From Saccoglossus kowalevskii (Eukaryota > Hemichordata > Enteropneusta > Harrimaniidae), in NCBI RefSeq assembly GCF_000003605.2, contig NW_003120946.1, positions 127,784 through 152,515 of the forward strand: DNA of 24,732 bases, read 5' to 3'. Every line of letters starts with the position of its first letter. Within the stretch, counting starts at the first letter, position 1. Made by a program: the position numbers and the translations under genes. The notes under the pieces were generated by a model. The model saw nothing but the letters and a program-made list of their open reading frames with translations. It was not told the DNA's origin and ran no database searches. Below, one piece after another: positions 10,010-17,629 of the stretch.

Positions 10010-10318
10010 TCAAATTCGACATTCGACAGTTAGGAAATTAATACGTTGCGTTCCGTTTACTTCCCTAACCTCTAAAATAAATTTAGTCAACCAATAAGCC
10101 ACATCTTTTATATCCATTGCATTTAGACTTTGCAGGATTTTCACGTGTTCGTCAGAATTGAGTTCCATACGCGTGTTATTGCGGACCATGGCCCATTCGT
10201 TGAATGCACGAAGTGCCCACATGTTGCGTCGTTGTCTATTCATAGGAAGTGCATCTTTAGCAACTGCTCGTACTGTCAAATCGGTCACAGGGTCAGCAAA
10301 ACGTGTACGTGGATGTCC
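10010..10318 (-). pseudogene. Exon 2 of the recombinase-like relic, N-terminal core-binding part
   Basis: Starts GHPRTRFADPVTDL directly after the intron and carries the helical segment RRNMWALRAFNEWA and YWLTKFILEVREVNG. This matches the conserved block in QRICH1/ZMYM-like proteins where R-N-x-W-A-x-x-A-F-x-x-W is followed by YWL-x-x-F-x-x-E-V-R. It stops at 10010 where related proteins continue. Confidence 0.8.
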
Positions 10319-10361
10319 CTGAAACAATATAAATAAATAACATGTCATTCAGTTCGTTATT

Positions 10362-10377
10362 ATTGATTATAATCAAT
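10362..10377. repeat. Perfect 16-bp palindrome inside the 73-bp intron
   Basis: ATTGATTATAATCAAT is identical to its reverse complement. It lies within the intron at 10319-10391. May be chance in AT-rich DNA. Confidence 0.85.
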
Positions 10378-10391
10378 GAGCGCGATAACAC

Positions 10392-10514
10392 CTTAGTAAC
10401 ATGCAACTCTTGCAAATCAACGTTCTCCAAGCCGAATTCATTCAGATACTCGGCAGCCCGGGTAGGCTCGATCAACGCGCCCTCACTGACGTCTGAAAAT
10501 ACAGGGTAACTCAT
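10392..10514 (-). pseudogene. Exon 1 of the recombinase-like relic
   Basis: Reads MSYPVFSDVSEGALIEPTRA and ends ELHVTK at an AAG/GTGTTA donor (intron 10391-10319). I prefer this methionine over one 30 bases upstream (10544), because a TATA box at 10567-10560 would place transcription start at about 10536, downstream of the earlier ATG. The reading frame joins the next exon (acceptor TTGTTTCAG/GGACAT at 10318) in phase 0. Confidence 0.7.
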
Positions 10515-10559
10515 TGTCCCAACAATGCCAAAAAGAGAGAACATGTTTCCTGGGCTCCC

Positions 10560-10567
10560 TATTTATA
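10560..10567 (-). promoter_or_regulatory. TATA box of the recombinase-like relic
   Basis: Minus strand GGGTATAAATAGGG. It sits 46 to 53 bases upstream of the preferred start codon at 10514, in a locally G-rich context typical of a core promoter TATA element. Confidence 0.6.
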
Positions 10568-11216
10568 CCCCTCCATAGCGTGTTTGGCAAATCACATCAC
10601 TTTTAGAATTACCTGGGTTATATTTCAATCTGATTGGTTTAAATCAGAATTATTTGTCCCAGATGTATATATCGATTCTATGGAAATTGCGAACAATAGG
10701 GTGAAACCATTTGTTCTAACATCGACCTTAAATGAGAATACAATTGATTTGGGGTTATTTCATTATACAATAAGGGGTGTTTCCCTGCAACACATTGCTC
10801 GGTTTGTATGTTAGATATAGCACGACTACCTTCGGCGTCCGTCCATATTATGGCTATCGCTTCGGTAGTTGTGCTACATCTCACACGTAATGTACCTAAA
10901 ACAATACCCTATCTGAGTCTATTGCTCAGATGACCCCCTCAACACTCACATTACATCTCTCCTTTTTTCCATAGCTCACCTAACAGGATGTTCATCACAA
11001 AGTATATATCAGTGCGACTTTTCATAGGTTTTATCATCGGATTTGGTACTGACAGATTATTCACAGAGTTGGTAACGTGATTAAATTGTATTGTCTTTTA
11101 TAAATGCTTTACACTTAGATTTACACCTTTACAAGCACACGTAAGTTGTATTCTTAAACAGTGCTATAAAAGACTTACTGTATAATAAACGTAAACCGCT
11201 TGTTGGATCGTTCGGC
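10568..11216. other. Intergenic between divergent genes, contains a hairpin
   Basis: No recognisable reading frame. A hairpin lies at 10814-10880: GATATAGCACGACTACC pairs with GGTAGTTGTGCTACATC, with one mismatch and one G-U pair and a 33-base loop. Upstream regulatory DNA or 5' exons of the NXPE-like gene to the right may be here but are not identifiable. Confidence 0.55.
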
Positions 11217-11300
11217 AGTGTGAATGAGTGAATGAATGAATGAATGAACGAACGAATGATTAAGTGAGTGATTAAGTGAGTGAATGAGTGACAGACAGAA
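11217..11300. repeat. (TGAA/TGAG)n tetranucleotide microsatellite
   Basis: A run of GTGAATGAGTGAATGAATGA-type units with point variants (GAACGAAC, TTAAGTGAGTGA) lies about 50 bases upstream of the first recognised NXPE-like coding exon. Confidence 0.85.
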
Positions 11301-11348
11301 ATAAAGAATGAACTAATCACTCTGTCCATTGATCGATAGATTGGTCAT

Positions 11349-11797
11349 ATGCCAGAGACGAGCTTTGTGATGAGACGAGTCAACGTGTCCCATAGTGCAC
11401 CAGAACATCCGGGAATCAGAAAAGTGGCCACAGATAATGTTCCAAACAGTATAGAAACAGTTATGAGGAATGAGGAAAATGTTGTGCAAACTAAGAACCC
11501 AATCAGTTCAGATGATGAGAAGCAGACCATGAAAGATGCAAAGTCAGTGAACCCCACCAACAGAACTTTCCGTCCTGTCCCGTCACCTGAGAAAAATGGG
11601 AACAAAAATACTATTTCTCAAAACAACGAGTTGATGTTCCCATACGATAAATATACAAGGTTTGGTCTTGAATGGAAGGGCATTTTGGAGGAATACGAAT
11701 ACGTGTATAGTAATTTAAAAACAGAAGAAAAAAAAAGCAGTGTGCCATTCATTCTTGGTAAGGAGAACTTTTGGATGTCATCAACGGAAAAAAGTAG
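11349..11797 (+). CDS. NXPE-like exon 1 (first recognised coding exon)
   Basis: Encodes residues 1-149 plus two bases and ends AGTAG/GTGAGT. It is rich in Ser, Asn, Lys and Glu, with MFPYDKYTRFGLEWKGILEE near its end. A branch-like ACTAAT at 11310 and AG at 11338-11339 precede it, so it may be an internal exon extended to 11340 (adding Ile-Gly-His), with the true start further upstream. Confidence 0.75.
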
Positions 11798-14407
11798 GTG
11801 AGTTGTCGTATTATACAGTTTTTTTTATAGATTGATGAAAACTGAGTGTAACATTTATCATACAGAAACATTTTAATAAATCCAACTTCTATGTGAATCA
11901 TTGTGAGTATTATGAGAGCGAATGTTGAAACACTAGCAAGTATTTATGAAACAGAAAATAATATGATAAATTAAACACATTATTTGTGCACGTCGTGTCC
12001 TCGCCAGTATCCACACATAAGACAAAATACATATACGGATAATGTACTATATACTACATCGCACTTGACTATAAAACACATCAACAAAGTGTGAATAATT
12101 ACTACAGTTCTATTTTGAAGTTGGACAATGTTTATTGATAACGAGATATATCTTTGTACTATGTCGTTGTTATTTGTTTATTCATTGTTTTGCAGGGCAT
12201 ACTTTTATGAAAACCAAAAACACTTCAAGAAGGGCGATCATATACACGTAGTCGTAGAAACATATGATAAATATGACAACAGACGAAACAAAGGTGGAGA
12301 TATGTTCCAAGCTGTCATGTCAAATACACAGCTACAGAAAAGCACAGCAGGGAGAGTATATGACTATGGAAATGGTACATATTCTATCTATTTCTATGCT
12401 GCATGGTCTGGAGATGCAAAAATATCCGTGTACTTATTGTTCACAAGAGAGTTGATACTTTACTTCAACAGTGAACGACTAAAAGAACAGCGTGTACCCT
12501 GGACGGGTCATTATGGCGATGGTGTCAAAACTGAGACTACTGCATGTTCATTACTTCGTGAAGGAGTGTGGGCAGATAAATGTACTTACGGAAATGAAAA
12601 TTCACTAGGCGGCACTGTTTTTATATGTGATAAACCGAAATCCTTCTCTTGTCAACAACTTGTGAACGCTACTTCCGGCATCGCGGTTCTTGTACAAGTC
12701 GCAGAACAGGAGAAACAAAATATTGCTTACTTATTCAAAGGGTAAGTTGTATACTATAGATATAATGTTGTATACTATAGATATAATGTTGTATACTATA
12801 GATATAATGTTGTATACTATAGATATAATGTTGTATACTATAGATATAATGTTGTATACTATAGATATAAATAATGCTTTTGTTTCGTTGATGTATTTTG
12901 AGATATATTCACGTGACAGTGTTTTTATGCAAGTTGCTTGTCAAGATCTAAGGATGAAAGGATGAAACGACTACATGGATATCTTCGATACGATGAGGAG
13001 GGTAATTATTTTTGCGAACACTTTGTATTAGATTGGAATTTGTAATAGTTAACATAATTTCACTGTATTTTAAGCTTAATTTGATATTATGGTCACACGT
13101 TGCAAACATAGTTTTCAACTAATTACCGCAGATTAGTAATTCTACAGTACAAAAGTATAAATCACAGAGCATCCTAGGTAATTGATAGTGTCTCTGGGAT
13201 CGCAATAGAAACGCAATTACTTATTCGAGTATGTTGTTAGTTTCTTGTGTTTTTCATCCATACAGGAAGGAACAAACTCGACTTGCCTGTACACCACTGG
13301 CGATAAAGATAGCGGGTGCGTATAATTTGGTTTTGTTTTAATTATCGCTTTTCTATTTTTAATTTAAGTTCAAATAGTAAGACAATTGTGCATATTTCCC
13401 ACCTATTAAATGGGCCATGTGTAGGTTTATCACCCAACGCACCTCTTCTTCCTATATAGTATTATTGTAATGCATCTTGGAAAATTGAATAATGTTGAAA
13501 AATATGTGTATGAAGTCTTTGAAAATTCCACAGCAGGAGAAAAGAAGAATTGTTAAGCTCCTCGCCAGAGATTTTTATATTGCTGACTCACTCGCATAGT
13601 TTTTATCACGTTTTATTTATATTTCATTATATTTACAACACTAGGAATTAATTAGTTTTTTTTTAATTTTTACATCTAGATTCATCATTCAAGTTACCAT
13701 CTCTTCCACCATGTGGCCCAGACTTGCCGATTCCTATTTCCGATGGTTACTGGTCAGATAACAATACATATGTTTCATTAGTATGCAAAAGTCAACAGTG
13801 GACTCCTGTCCAGATTAGGAAATGTTTATCCAACGTGGCTATACGATTATGTGGTGACTCGACAATTGGTCAAATTCGACAACGACTTTCCTGGGTCCAC
13901 AATCACACAGATATAATTACAGGCAATGGTTTCTTTTCAGTGGGGCCTAATCCAGTTTATTTTTGGAACTTTACCTTTGAGAGTGAATTCCTCGACAGCA
14001 TTACTACGGAGAATTGTGCCTCTAAGAAATATGTGATAATGATGAACATAATGTTTCATTATGCATCTTGGTCACTTCGTTCCTACATCGACAGACTGTT
14101 TGTCACAAAGTTTGCGGTTCAAAGATTTTTGAAGCGATGTCCAACAGCAGTAGTTATATTTAAGTCTGCACATACTCGGGATAATGTCAATGCGATTCAG
14201 GTTTTACACAGTAGTAACTGGGCATTCTACGACATGGATCGTATGATAAGGAGTGTGTTTAGTGGCATAGGCGTACATTTCCTTGGAGTTTGGGATATGT
14301 GTCTATCGCATTTCTCTAAGCCCGATGTTCACATGGCCAAAAATGTAATTGAACAAGAAATACAGCTAATGTTTTCCTATATATGCCCCGAATTAGTAGA
14401 AGGGTAA
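11349..14407 (+). CDS. NXPE family (neurexophilin and PC-esterase domain) protein, four-exon model, 590 aa
   Basis: Exons 11349-11797, 12196-12741, 13266-13315 and 13680-14407 join to 1773 bases, exactly 591 codons, with canonical GT-AG introns in phases 2, 2 and 1. Residues 1-148 are a hydrophilic N-terminus. Residues 150-330 form the neurexophilin-like beta domain (GGDMF at 183-187, NGTYSIYFYAAWSGD near 209-223, several Cys). PCGPDLPIPISDGYW is the linker. The PC-esterase domain has the nucleophile motif GDST (Ser 409) and a terminal D-V-H (Asp 564, His 566) before FSYIC, the usual end of the family. Length fits the 550-600 residues of known NXPEs, which are secretory-pathway proteins; vertebrate NXPE1 has been linked to sialic acid O-acetylation. 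No signal peptide or anchor is visible, and an in-frame TAG lies 10 bases before the ATG. A 5' exon joined at the AG at 11338-11339 may supply one. The substrate is unknown. Confidence 0.88.
12196..12741 (+). CDS. NXPE-like exon 2, neurexophilin-like domain
   Basis: The acceptor TTTTGCAG/GGCATA and donor AAAGG/GTAAGT are both strong. Encodes RAYFYENQKHFKKGDHIHVV through SCQQLVNATSG to NIAYLFKG. The K-G-D-x-hydrophobic, GGD-x-F, N-G-T-Y and F-x-x-x-W-x-G signatures and the spaced cysteines match the neurexophilin-like half of NXPE proteins. Confidence 0.9.
12746..12871. repeat. 21-bp minisatellite, six near-identical units, in NXPE-like intron 2
   Basis: The unit GTTGTATACTATAGATATAAT is repeated head to tail from 12746. 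Copies 1-5 are identical and copy 6 differs only at its last base. The array starts at base 5 of the intron, so the +5/+6 bases of the splice donor belong to the first unit. Because 21 is divisible by three, the array is open in one plus-strand frame (repeating YTIDIML), but the gene's own frame stops at the donor (GGG TAA). Confidence 0.97.
13266..13315 (+). CDS. NXPE-like exon 3, 50-base microexon
   Basis: The acceptor TTTTCATCCATACAG/GAAG and donor GCGG/GTGCGT bound 50 bases. Reading KEQTRLACTPLAIKIA, it links exon 2 (two bases over) to exon 4 (one base needed) in perfect phase. No other tested exon between 12742 and 13679 does this. It is too short to be found by frame length alone. Confidence 0.75.
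13680..14407 (+). CDS. NXPE-like exon 4, PC-esterase domain and stop
   Basis: The acceptor TTTACATCTAG/ATTC follows a long T tract. Opens SSFKLPSLPPCGPDLPIPIS and carries W-x-x-x-x-I-x-x-CL, then RLCGDSTIGQ. In most family members the residue after GDST-x is Arg followed by Gln; here it is Gly. The end KPDVHM then SYICPELVEG and TAA matches the family's C-terminus. Eleven of its Trp, Cys and Gly positions look family-like. Confidence 0.9.
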
Positions 14408-15130
14408 ATCCTATTTATATCTCAGGTACCTTAGCCATATGTCAACTCACCTGCTTTCACCTTAGACAGGTTCATTTCCCGGGCAGCCCATTTACCCTTT
14501 TGCCCCCCCGGTCCTTTGCATTATAGCCAGCTGCTTCTTAAATTTTAACAAAGTTATTTCTAATACTGTTTTTGTAATGTTATGGTAAAACTATATACTG
14601 GGTGAGATGTATACACTGGATGTATTGAATAGAATCAGAAACAATGCATAAAGCAATAGGTGTAACTAGGCGTTACAGGAGACATCATTTCACAATTCAG
14701 AATTCCTTGAATTCTTGTATTGTATATTTCAAACTCTACCCAGTAAATCACTAAGTCCTATCTAGAAAAAAACACGTCTAATTCATAGCAATAAAACTGT
14801 TATATTGTTTGTTTAAAAATTAGTGAAAGGGTGATTTGGTGTTGGGCTAAACCAATTTGTATCCGAGTTCTGTCAAGTTAATATCAATGATTTTTATTTC
14901 ATCATATGTTATAAAATATAATTAAAAAAGTGTGTTTCAAAACATCCGCTTAACACGGTTGTCAACATTACACTGTTTGTAAGATGTAATAATAGTATTA
15001 TAATAATAATATAATATTATTATGTGTACCCAATGTGTGTACTGACGATAGTCGTACAAGCCATTTTAAATTTCAACATCAAAATTGATCCAGTTCAAAG
15101 GGTTCTTCACCCTTGTTCATTTAACAACAT
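14408..15130. other. NXPE-like 3' untranslated and intergenic DNA
   Basis: Holds the poly(A) signal noted separately and a TAATAATA-type microsatellite near 14985-15025 with the palindromic core ATAATATTAT. No coding content seen. Confidence 0.55.
14790..14795 (+). promoter_or_regulatory. Candidate poly(A) signal of the NXPE-like gene
   Basis: AATAAA, followed within 10 to 25 bases by TGTTATATTGTTTGTTT, a GU-rich downstream element. It lies about 385 bases past the stop codon. Confidence 0.5.
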
Positions 15131-15300
15131 TTGACTCTTAAAGCCGTTGTCGCCTGCGCACGCGCGTGATTCGAGTCCAAAGCGACGATAACAGCACACC
15201 CTAAAGACGCAAAGGCTCATGGGTAAACGCTTGTTTGTAAACAATGACACGATATGGTCATCTGACGCATGTGCAGGTGACGACTCCCCCGCTTTAACTG
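15131..15300 (+). repeat. CpG-rich dispersed repeat, copy B
   Basis: Second copy of the repeat at 2607-2770, sharing ACGCAAAGG-TCATGGGTA, CGCTTGTTTGTAAACAATG and GCAGGTGACGACTCCCC. Its 5' third, including ACGCGCG, aligns less well. Confidence 0.75.
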
Positions 15301-15479
15301 CAAATAAATCAAGTTGAGTTTGAATTGTACATTTTTCAAAAAACAAGTTAAAAACAAAACTAATATTCTGTGGCGGACCGTACGGCACTCTCATTGCAGC
15401 ACGGCCCTCGCTATCCCGTAAAGTATGGCGGGTGGAGCGTGAAAACAAATGGTTCGCTGAAGGATAACATTTTCCGGTG

Positions 15480-15529
15480 CCTATTGTAAATACAGAATTC
15501 AGAAGTAGGTACTGTGTCAAAGGTCAAGT
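15480..15529 (+). repeat. 50-bp direct repeat, unit 1
   Basis: CCTATTGTAAATACAGAATT through GTGTCAAAGGTCAAGT, matched at 15733-15782 with two mismatches (GG-TA versus GT-TG). Confidence 0.9.
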
Positions 15530-15732
15530 AAAAAACCAAGATCAAAATTAATTAACATGTTCATACCTCATGTTGAGTATAAATAAAACTGAGATCACAT
15601 ACAAATCTCAACAAATTACAAAAATATTACATCATACATTACCTCAAGCACTCCATATACCAATAGATCTAGGCTCAACAGTGATGGATTGAATAACTAA
15701 TGAAAATAAAAAGATTAGAATGGCATCGCTTA

Positions 15733-15782
15733 CCTATTGTAAATACAGAATTCAGAAGTAGTTGCTGTGTCAAAGGTCAAGT
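15733..15782 (+). repeat. 50-bp direct repeat, unit 2
   Basis: Starts exactly 253 bases after unit 1. The flanks of the two units do not align, so this is a dispersed short duplication or the ends of an insertion rather than a tandem array. Confidence 0.9.
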
Positions 15783-16289
15783 GGAAAAAGTCTCTAGCCA
15801 TGATCTTGACACAGAGGGCGACATATATTGTTGTCACTGATCAAATGCTTTATGAAAACAGTATTATACCCAGCTTTTATTAACATTATAACAAGATTCA
15901 ATTTAACAAAATACAACAATTTAAAGAATGCAAGTAATACCCGGCCAAATAACTCAAAACACCCCTTGTTCAAGAAATGATGCCCTCATCATTTAGTTCA
16001 AAATGGCCGTCAATACAGTCACTTGATCACATTCATGTCCCATCTGTCTGTTAACGTGTGATTGAGTTTGTGCATGTACTGTTTTGTATGGTATATGTGT
16101 GTGTGGGGGGGGGGGGTGCGTGTGCGTGTGTGGGTGCGTGTGTGTGTGTAGATGAGTGTGCGTGGAGTTGCATTGTTAGCTTGTTAGTGCATCTAATAAC
16201 TTCCGTCTCATTTCTGGCTAGACTCCTCAATTTTGGATTTCCTTCGCATCCAGTCACACAAGAGTGTCATGCAGTAATACATCAATCTA
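15783..16289. repeat. Non-coding with G-run and (GT/GTGCG)n low-complexity tract
   Basis: At about 16094-16165 there is GTATATGTGTGTGTG followed by a run of about 12 G and then TGCGTGTGCGTGTG-type repeats. It lies just beyond the 3' end of the minus-strand retrotransposon frame. No 3' LTR is recognisable here. Confidence 0.7.
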
Positions 16290-16940
16290 TCAGGTGGCTG
16301 TCTTGATCGGGCTGGGTAACGTCGATTCAGGTGTAACATCTGGCCTTGTATTTCTATCTTGTTGAGTATCAGGGTTATCACTGTCTTCCAATGGTACAAT
16401 TCCATCCACCAGATGATCAAGGCTAATAGAAGTTTCCATCTGTGTAACACTTTGACTAATAGTTCCTATATGAGTGTTTGGACTAGCAGTTAGTGATGTA
16501 TCTGTGCTTGATTGAGCTATAGGGGTTTGCTGAATTTCAGTATTGCTTGGTCTCATTACTGGGGGTGGGCTGACTAGAGTTTTAGCAGTAGGAGTAATAT
16601 TGGATTCAGGACTGGACTGATGTTGTGATGCTGTATCGGAGTCAACTACAGGTGATTCAGATGTGGTGATATTGCTTGGTGTAGGTTTGGGAGGTGTATC
16701 AGAGGGAGATGTAACAGGGTGAACAGTAGGTGTCGTTTCTATTGATATATTGTCACATATCTCTTCAGAATATGTATTGTCTGTATGTGCATTGGGAATT
16801 GACTTGTGCGTTTGTGACTGTTGTGAAGATATTGCATTTGGGTAAGTATTTATATGGATTTCAGGCATTAATGATACATCTAAGCTATCACAGTCACTGT
16901 TGTTTTCACTTGAATTACTTTCTTCGTTTTCTGTCTGCTC
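16290..16940 (-). pseudogene. Ser/Thr/Pro-rich C-terminal tail of the gypsy polyprotein
   Basis: Open from a TGA near 16940 to a stop at 16290. It is dominated by Thr, Ser, Pro and Gln (for example TTPTVHPVTSPSDTPPKPTP), with acidic stretches such as ENEESNSSENNSDCDS at its start. Sequence just upstream (QNASQQPTWEK) joins it in frame apart from the TGA. It lies where gypsy integrases can have an extended tail, or where a short env-like frame could be, but no signal peptide or membrane segment is seen. I call it a pol tail. Confidence 0.6.
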
Positions 16941-17018
16941 TGTTCATTTTTCCCATGTAGGTTGTTGTGACGCATTTTGTGTAATTTGATATTTATAGAC
17001 GTGTGTATTTTTTGTATG

Positions 17019-17094
17019 CCAATAGACGCTCACGAGAGGGCGTTAATAATGATCGAATTTACTCGAGCTTAAGGAGTCTTTGTCCACTATAAAT
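17019..17094 (+). promoter_or_regulatory. CCAAT and TATA motif pair
   Basis: CCAAT at 17019-17023 and TATAAAT at 17088-17094 are 65 bases apart, close to the classic -75/-30 arrangement. They precede the 104-codon frame. Functional status is unknown. Confidence 0.4.
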
Positions 17095-17147
17095 GTAGGT
17101 CACAGGTCAATTTCAATTAGTCGTCTATTATCACCGAGTCTGGACAC

Positions 17148-17462
17148 ATGGCTAATCATCAACACCTTGCCTCGTGGAGGCATGCAGTTGCTTTGTTCTC
17201 AAAGCCAGATTGTTTCATGTCAAGCCGAATTGAAGACAATGTACAGTTTCACTATGTCATTCCATGGACGTTTGTAAGAACTGCATCCTCTCTCTCTCTC
17301 AGCAAGATTTACAAGAACTCACTGCCGTCCAGCAATCACGTCGCAATTGTTCAAGCCAAAGCCAGCCAAAGATTAGGCCACGTGTTGTTTGCGTGGAAAA
17401 GATTGACTTTTGAAACTAGGTATTTAGTGTCCATATCGTTTTACGACTCCAGGCGATTGTAA
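17148..17462 (+). CDS. Unrecognised 104-codon reading frame inside the insertion
   Basis: Reads MANHQHLASWRHAVALFSKP and ends FETRYLVSISFYDSRRL. I do not recognise it. There is no signal peptide, membrane segment or zinc motif; the composition looks protein-like with several aromatic-rich segments (VQFHYVIPWTFV). It is preceded by a CCAAT at 17019 and a TATAAAT at 17088, spaced like a pol II promoter, with the ATG 54 bases after the TATA box. There is no obvious AATAAA downstream on this strand. It may be a chance frame, an exon of a captured gene or a cargo frame of the inserted element. Confidence 0.3.
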   Translation: MANHQHLASWRHAVALFSKPDCFMSSRIEDNVQFHYVIPWTFVRTASSLSLSKIYKNSLPSSNHVAIVQAKASQRLGHVLFAWKRLTFETRYLVSISFYDSRRL

Positions 17463-17629
17463 ATGTATTTTCCTTGCGTTGTCTAATTTTGTGTGTCTAC
17501 CACACTGTTATTGTATTATGATGAATGTGTGAATTTATTGTTCATTTGAATTAATGTCTTTTGATACCTCGTGAGCGCACTATATTTATTCACACGAATA
17601 CAATAATAGAATTTGACAATATCCTGTGT

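Larger units (their letters stand above)
9401..10514 (-). pseudogene. Crypton-type tyrosine recombinase / QRICH1-ZMYM (DUF3504)-like pseudogene
   Basis: The minus strand carries the whole length of a DUF3504-type protein, the domain shared by Crypton tyrosine recombinases and the host proteins QRICH1, ZMYM2-4 and KCTD1. In order: N-terminal exon (10392-10514); 73-bp intron; an exon with RRNMWALRAFNEWAMVRNN and YWLTKFILEVREVNG (ends in a stop at 10010); EFDGFRQVLNSE and GLGT (about 9930-9990); NFVLRSGMEHLSLRF (about 9820-9870), the box I arginine region; LKYVEDVSKTYQGG (about 9750-9800); KKYVSLCPEEEN; WFSKQPLGHN (about 9560-9600); and ATAATGLYESGIDEQLIME followed by RAGHRSVEG (9402-9482), the C-terminal recombinase box. 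These lie in different frames, with stops between them and about 30 residues missing near 10010. The box II arginine codon is a TGA at 9485-9483. It retains an intron, so it is not a processed copy. Whether it is a dead transposon or a dead host gene is open. Confidence 0.85.
16983..17629 (+). mobile_element. Probable ~650-bp insertion interrupting the gypsy tail
   Basis: The gypsy frame fades after GLQQETTQTQDI (about 17620) and resumes in another frame with TQNASQQPTWEK (about 16975). Between them, minus-strand coding similarity is lost. Both junctions carry TTTGTGT-like sequence (16976-16982 and 17629-17635), a possible target duplication. CGCTCACGAG (17027-17036) recurs inverted as CTCGTGAGCG (17568-17577), with CGTGTG further out on both sides, which could be remnants of terminal inverted repeats. 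Boundaries are uncertain. Confidence 0.45.

Noticed and set aside
12746-12871. CRISPR-like array
   Set aside because: The 21-bp units are contiguous with no spacers, in an intron of an animal gene. It is a minisatellite.
12938-13001. Possible extra NXPE-like exon ending at GAGGAGG/GTAATT
   Set aside because: It reads open from exon 2, but leaves a phase that cannot join the microexon or the PC-esterase exon. Skipping it gives a perfect frame.
15131-15180. tRNA-like T-loop string GATTCGAGTCC
   Set aside because: No complementary acceptor or T-stem arms surround it, and the paired repeat copy at 2607-2770 lacks the string. Not called a tRNA or a tRNA-derived SINE.
15107-15520. 137-codon minus-strand frame
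   Set aside because: It covers the CpG-rich repeat copy B and the first 50-bp repeat, and no motif is recognised. Long because the segment has fewer stops, not because it is coding.
16051-16306. Frames rich in Gly/Val/Cys or His/Thr/Pro on the two strands
   Set aside because: Translations of the G-run and (GT)n low-complexity tract.
17148-17462. Histone-like gene, suggested by a ~104-codon frame behind CCAAT and TATA
   Set aside because: The protein shows no histone-fold motifs and no histone 3' stem-loop follows.
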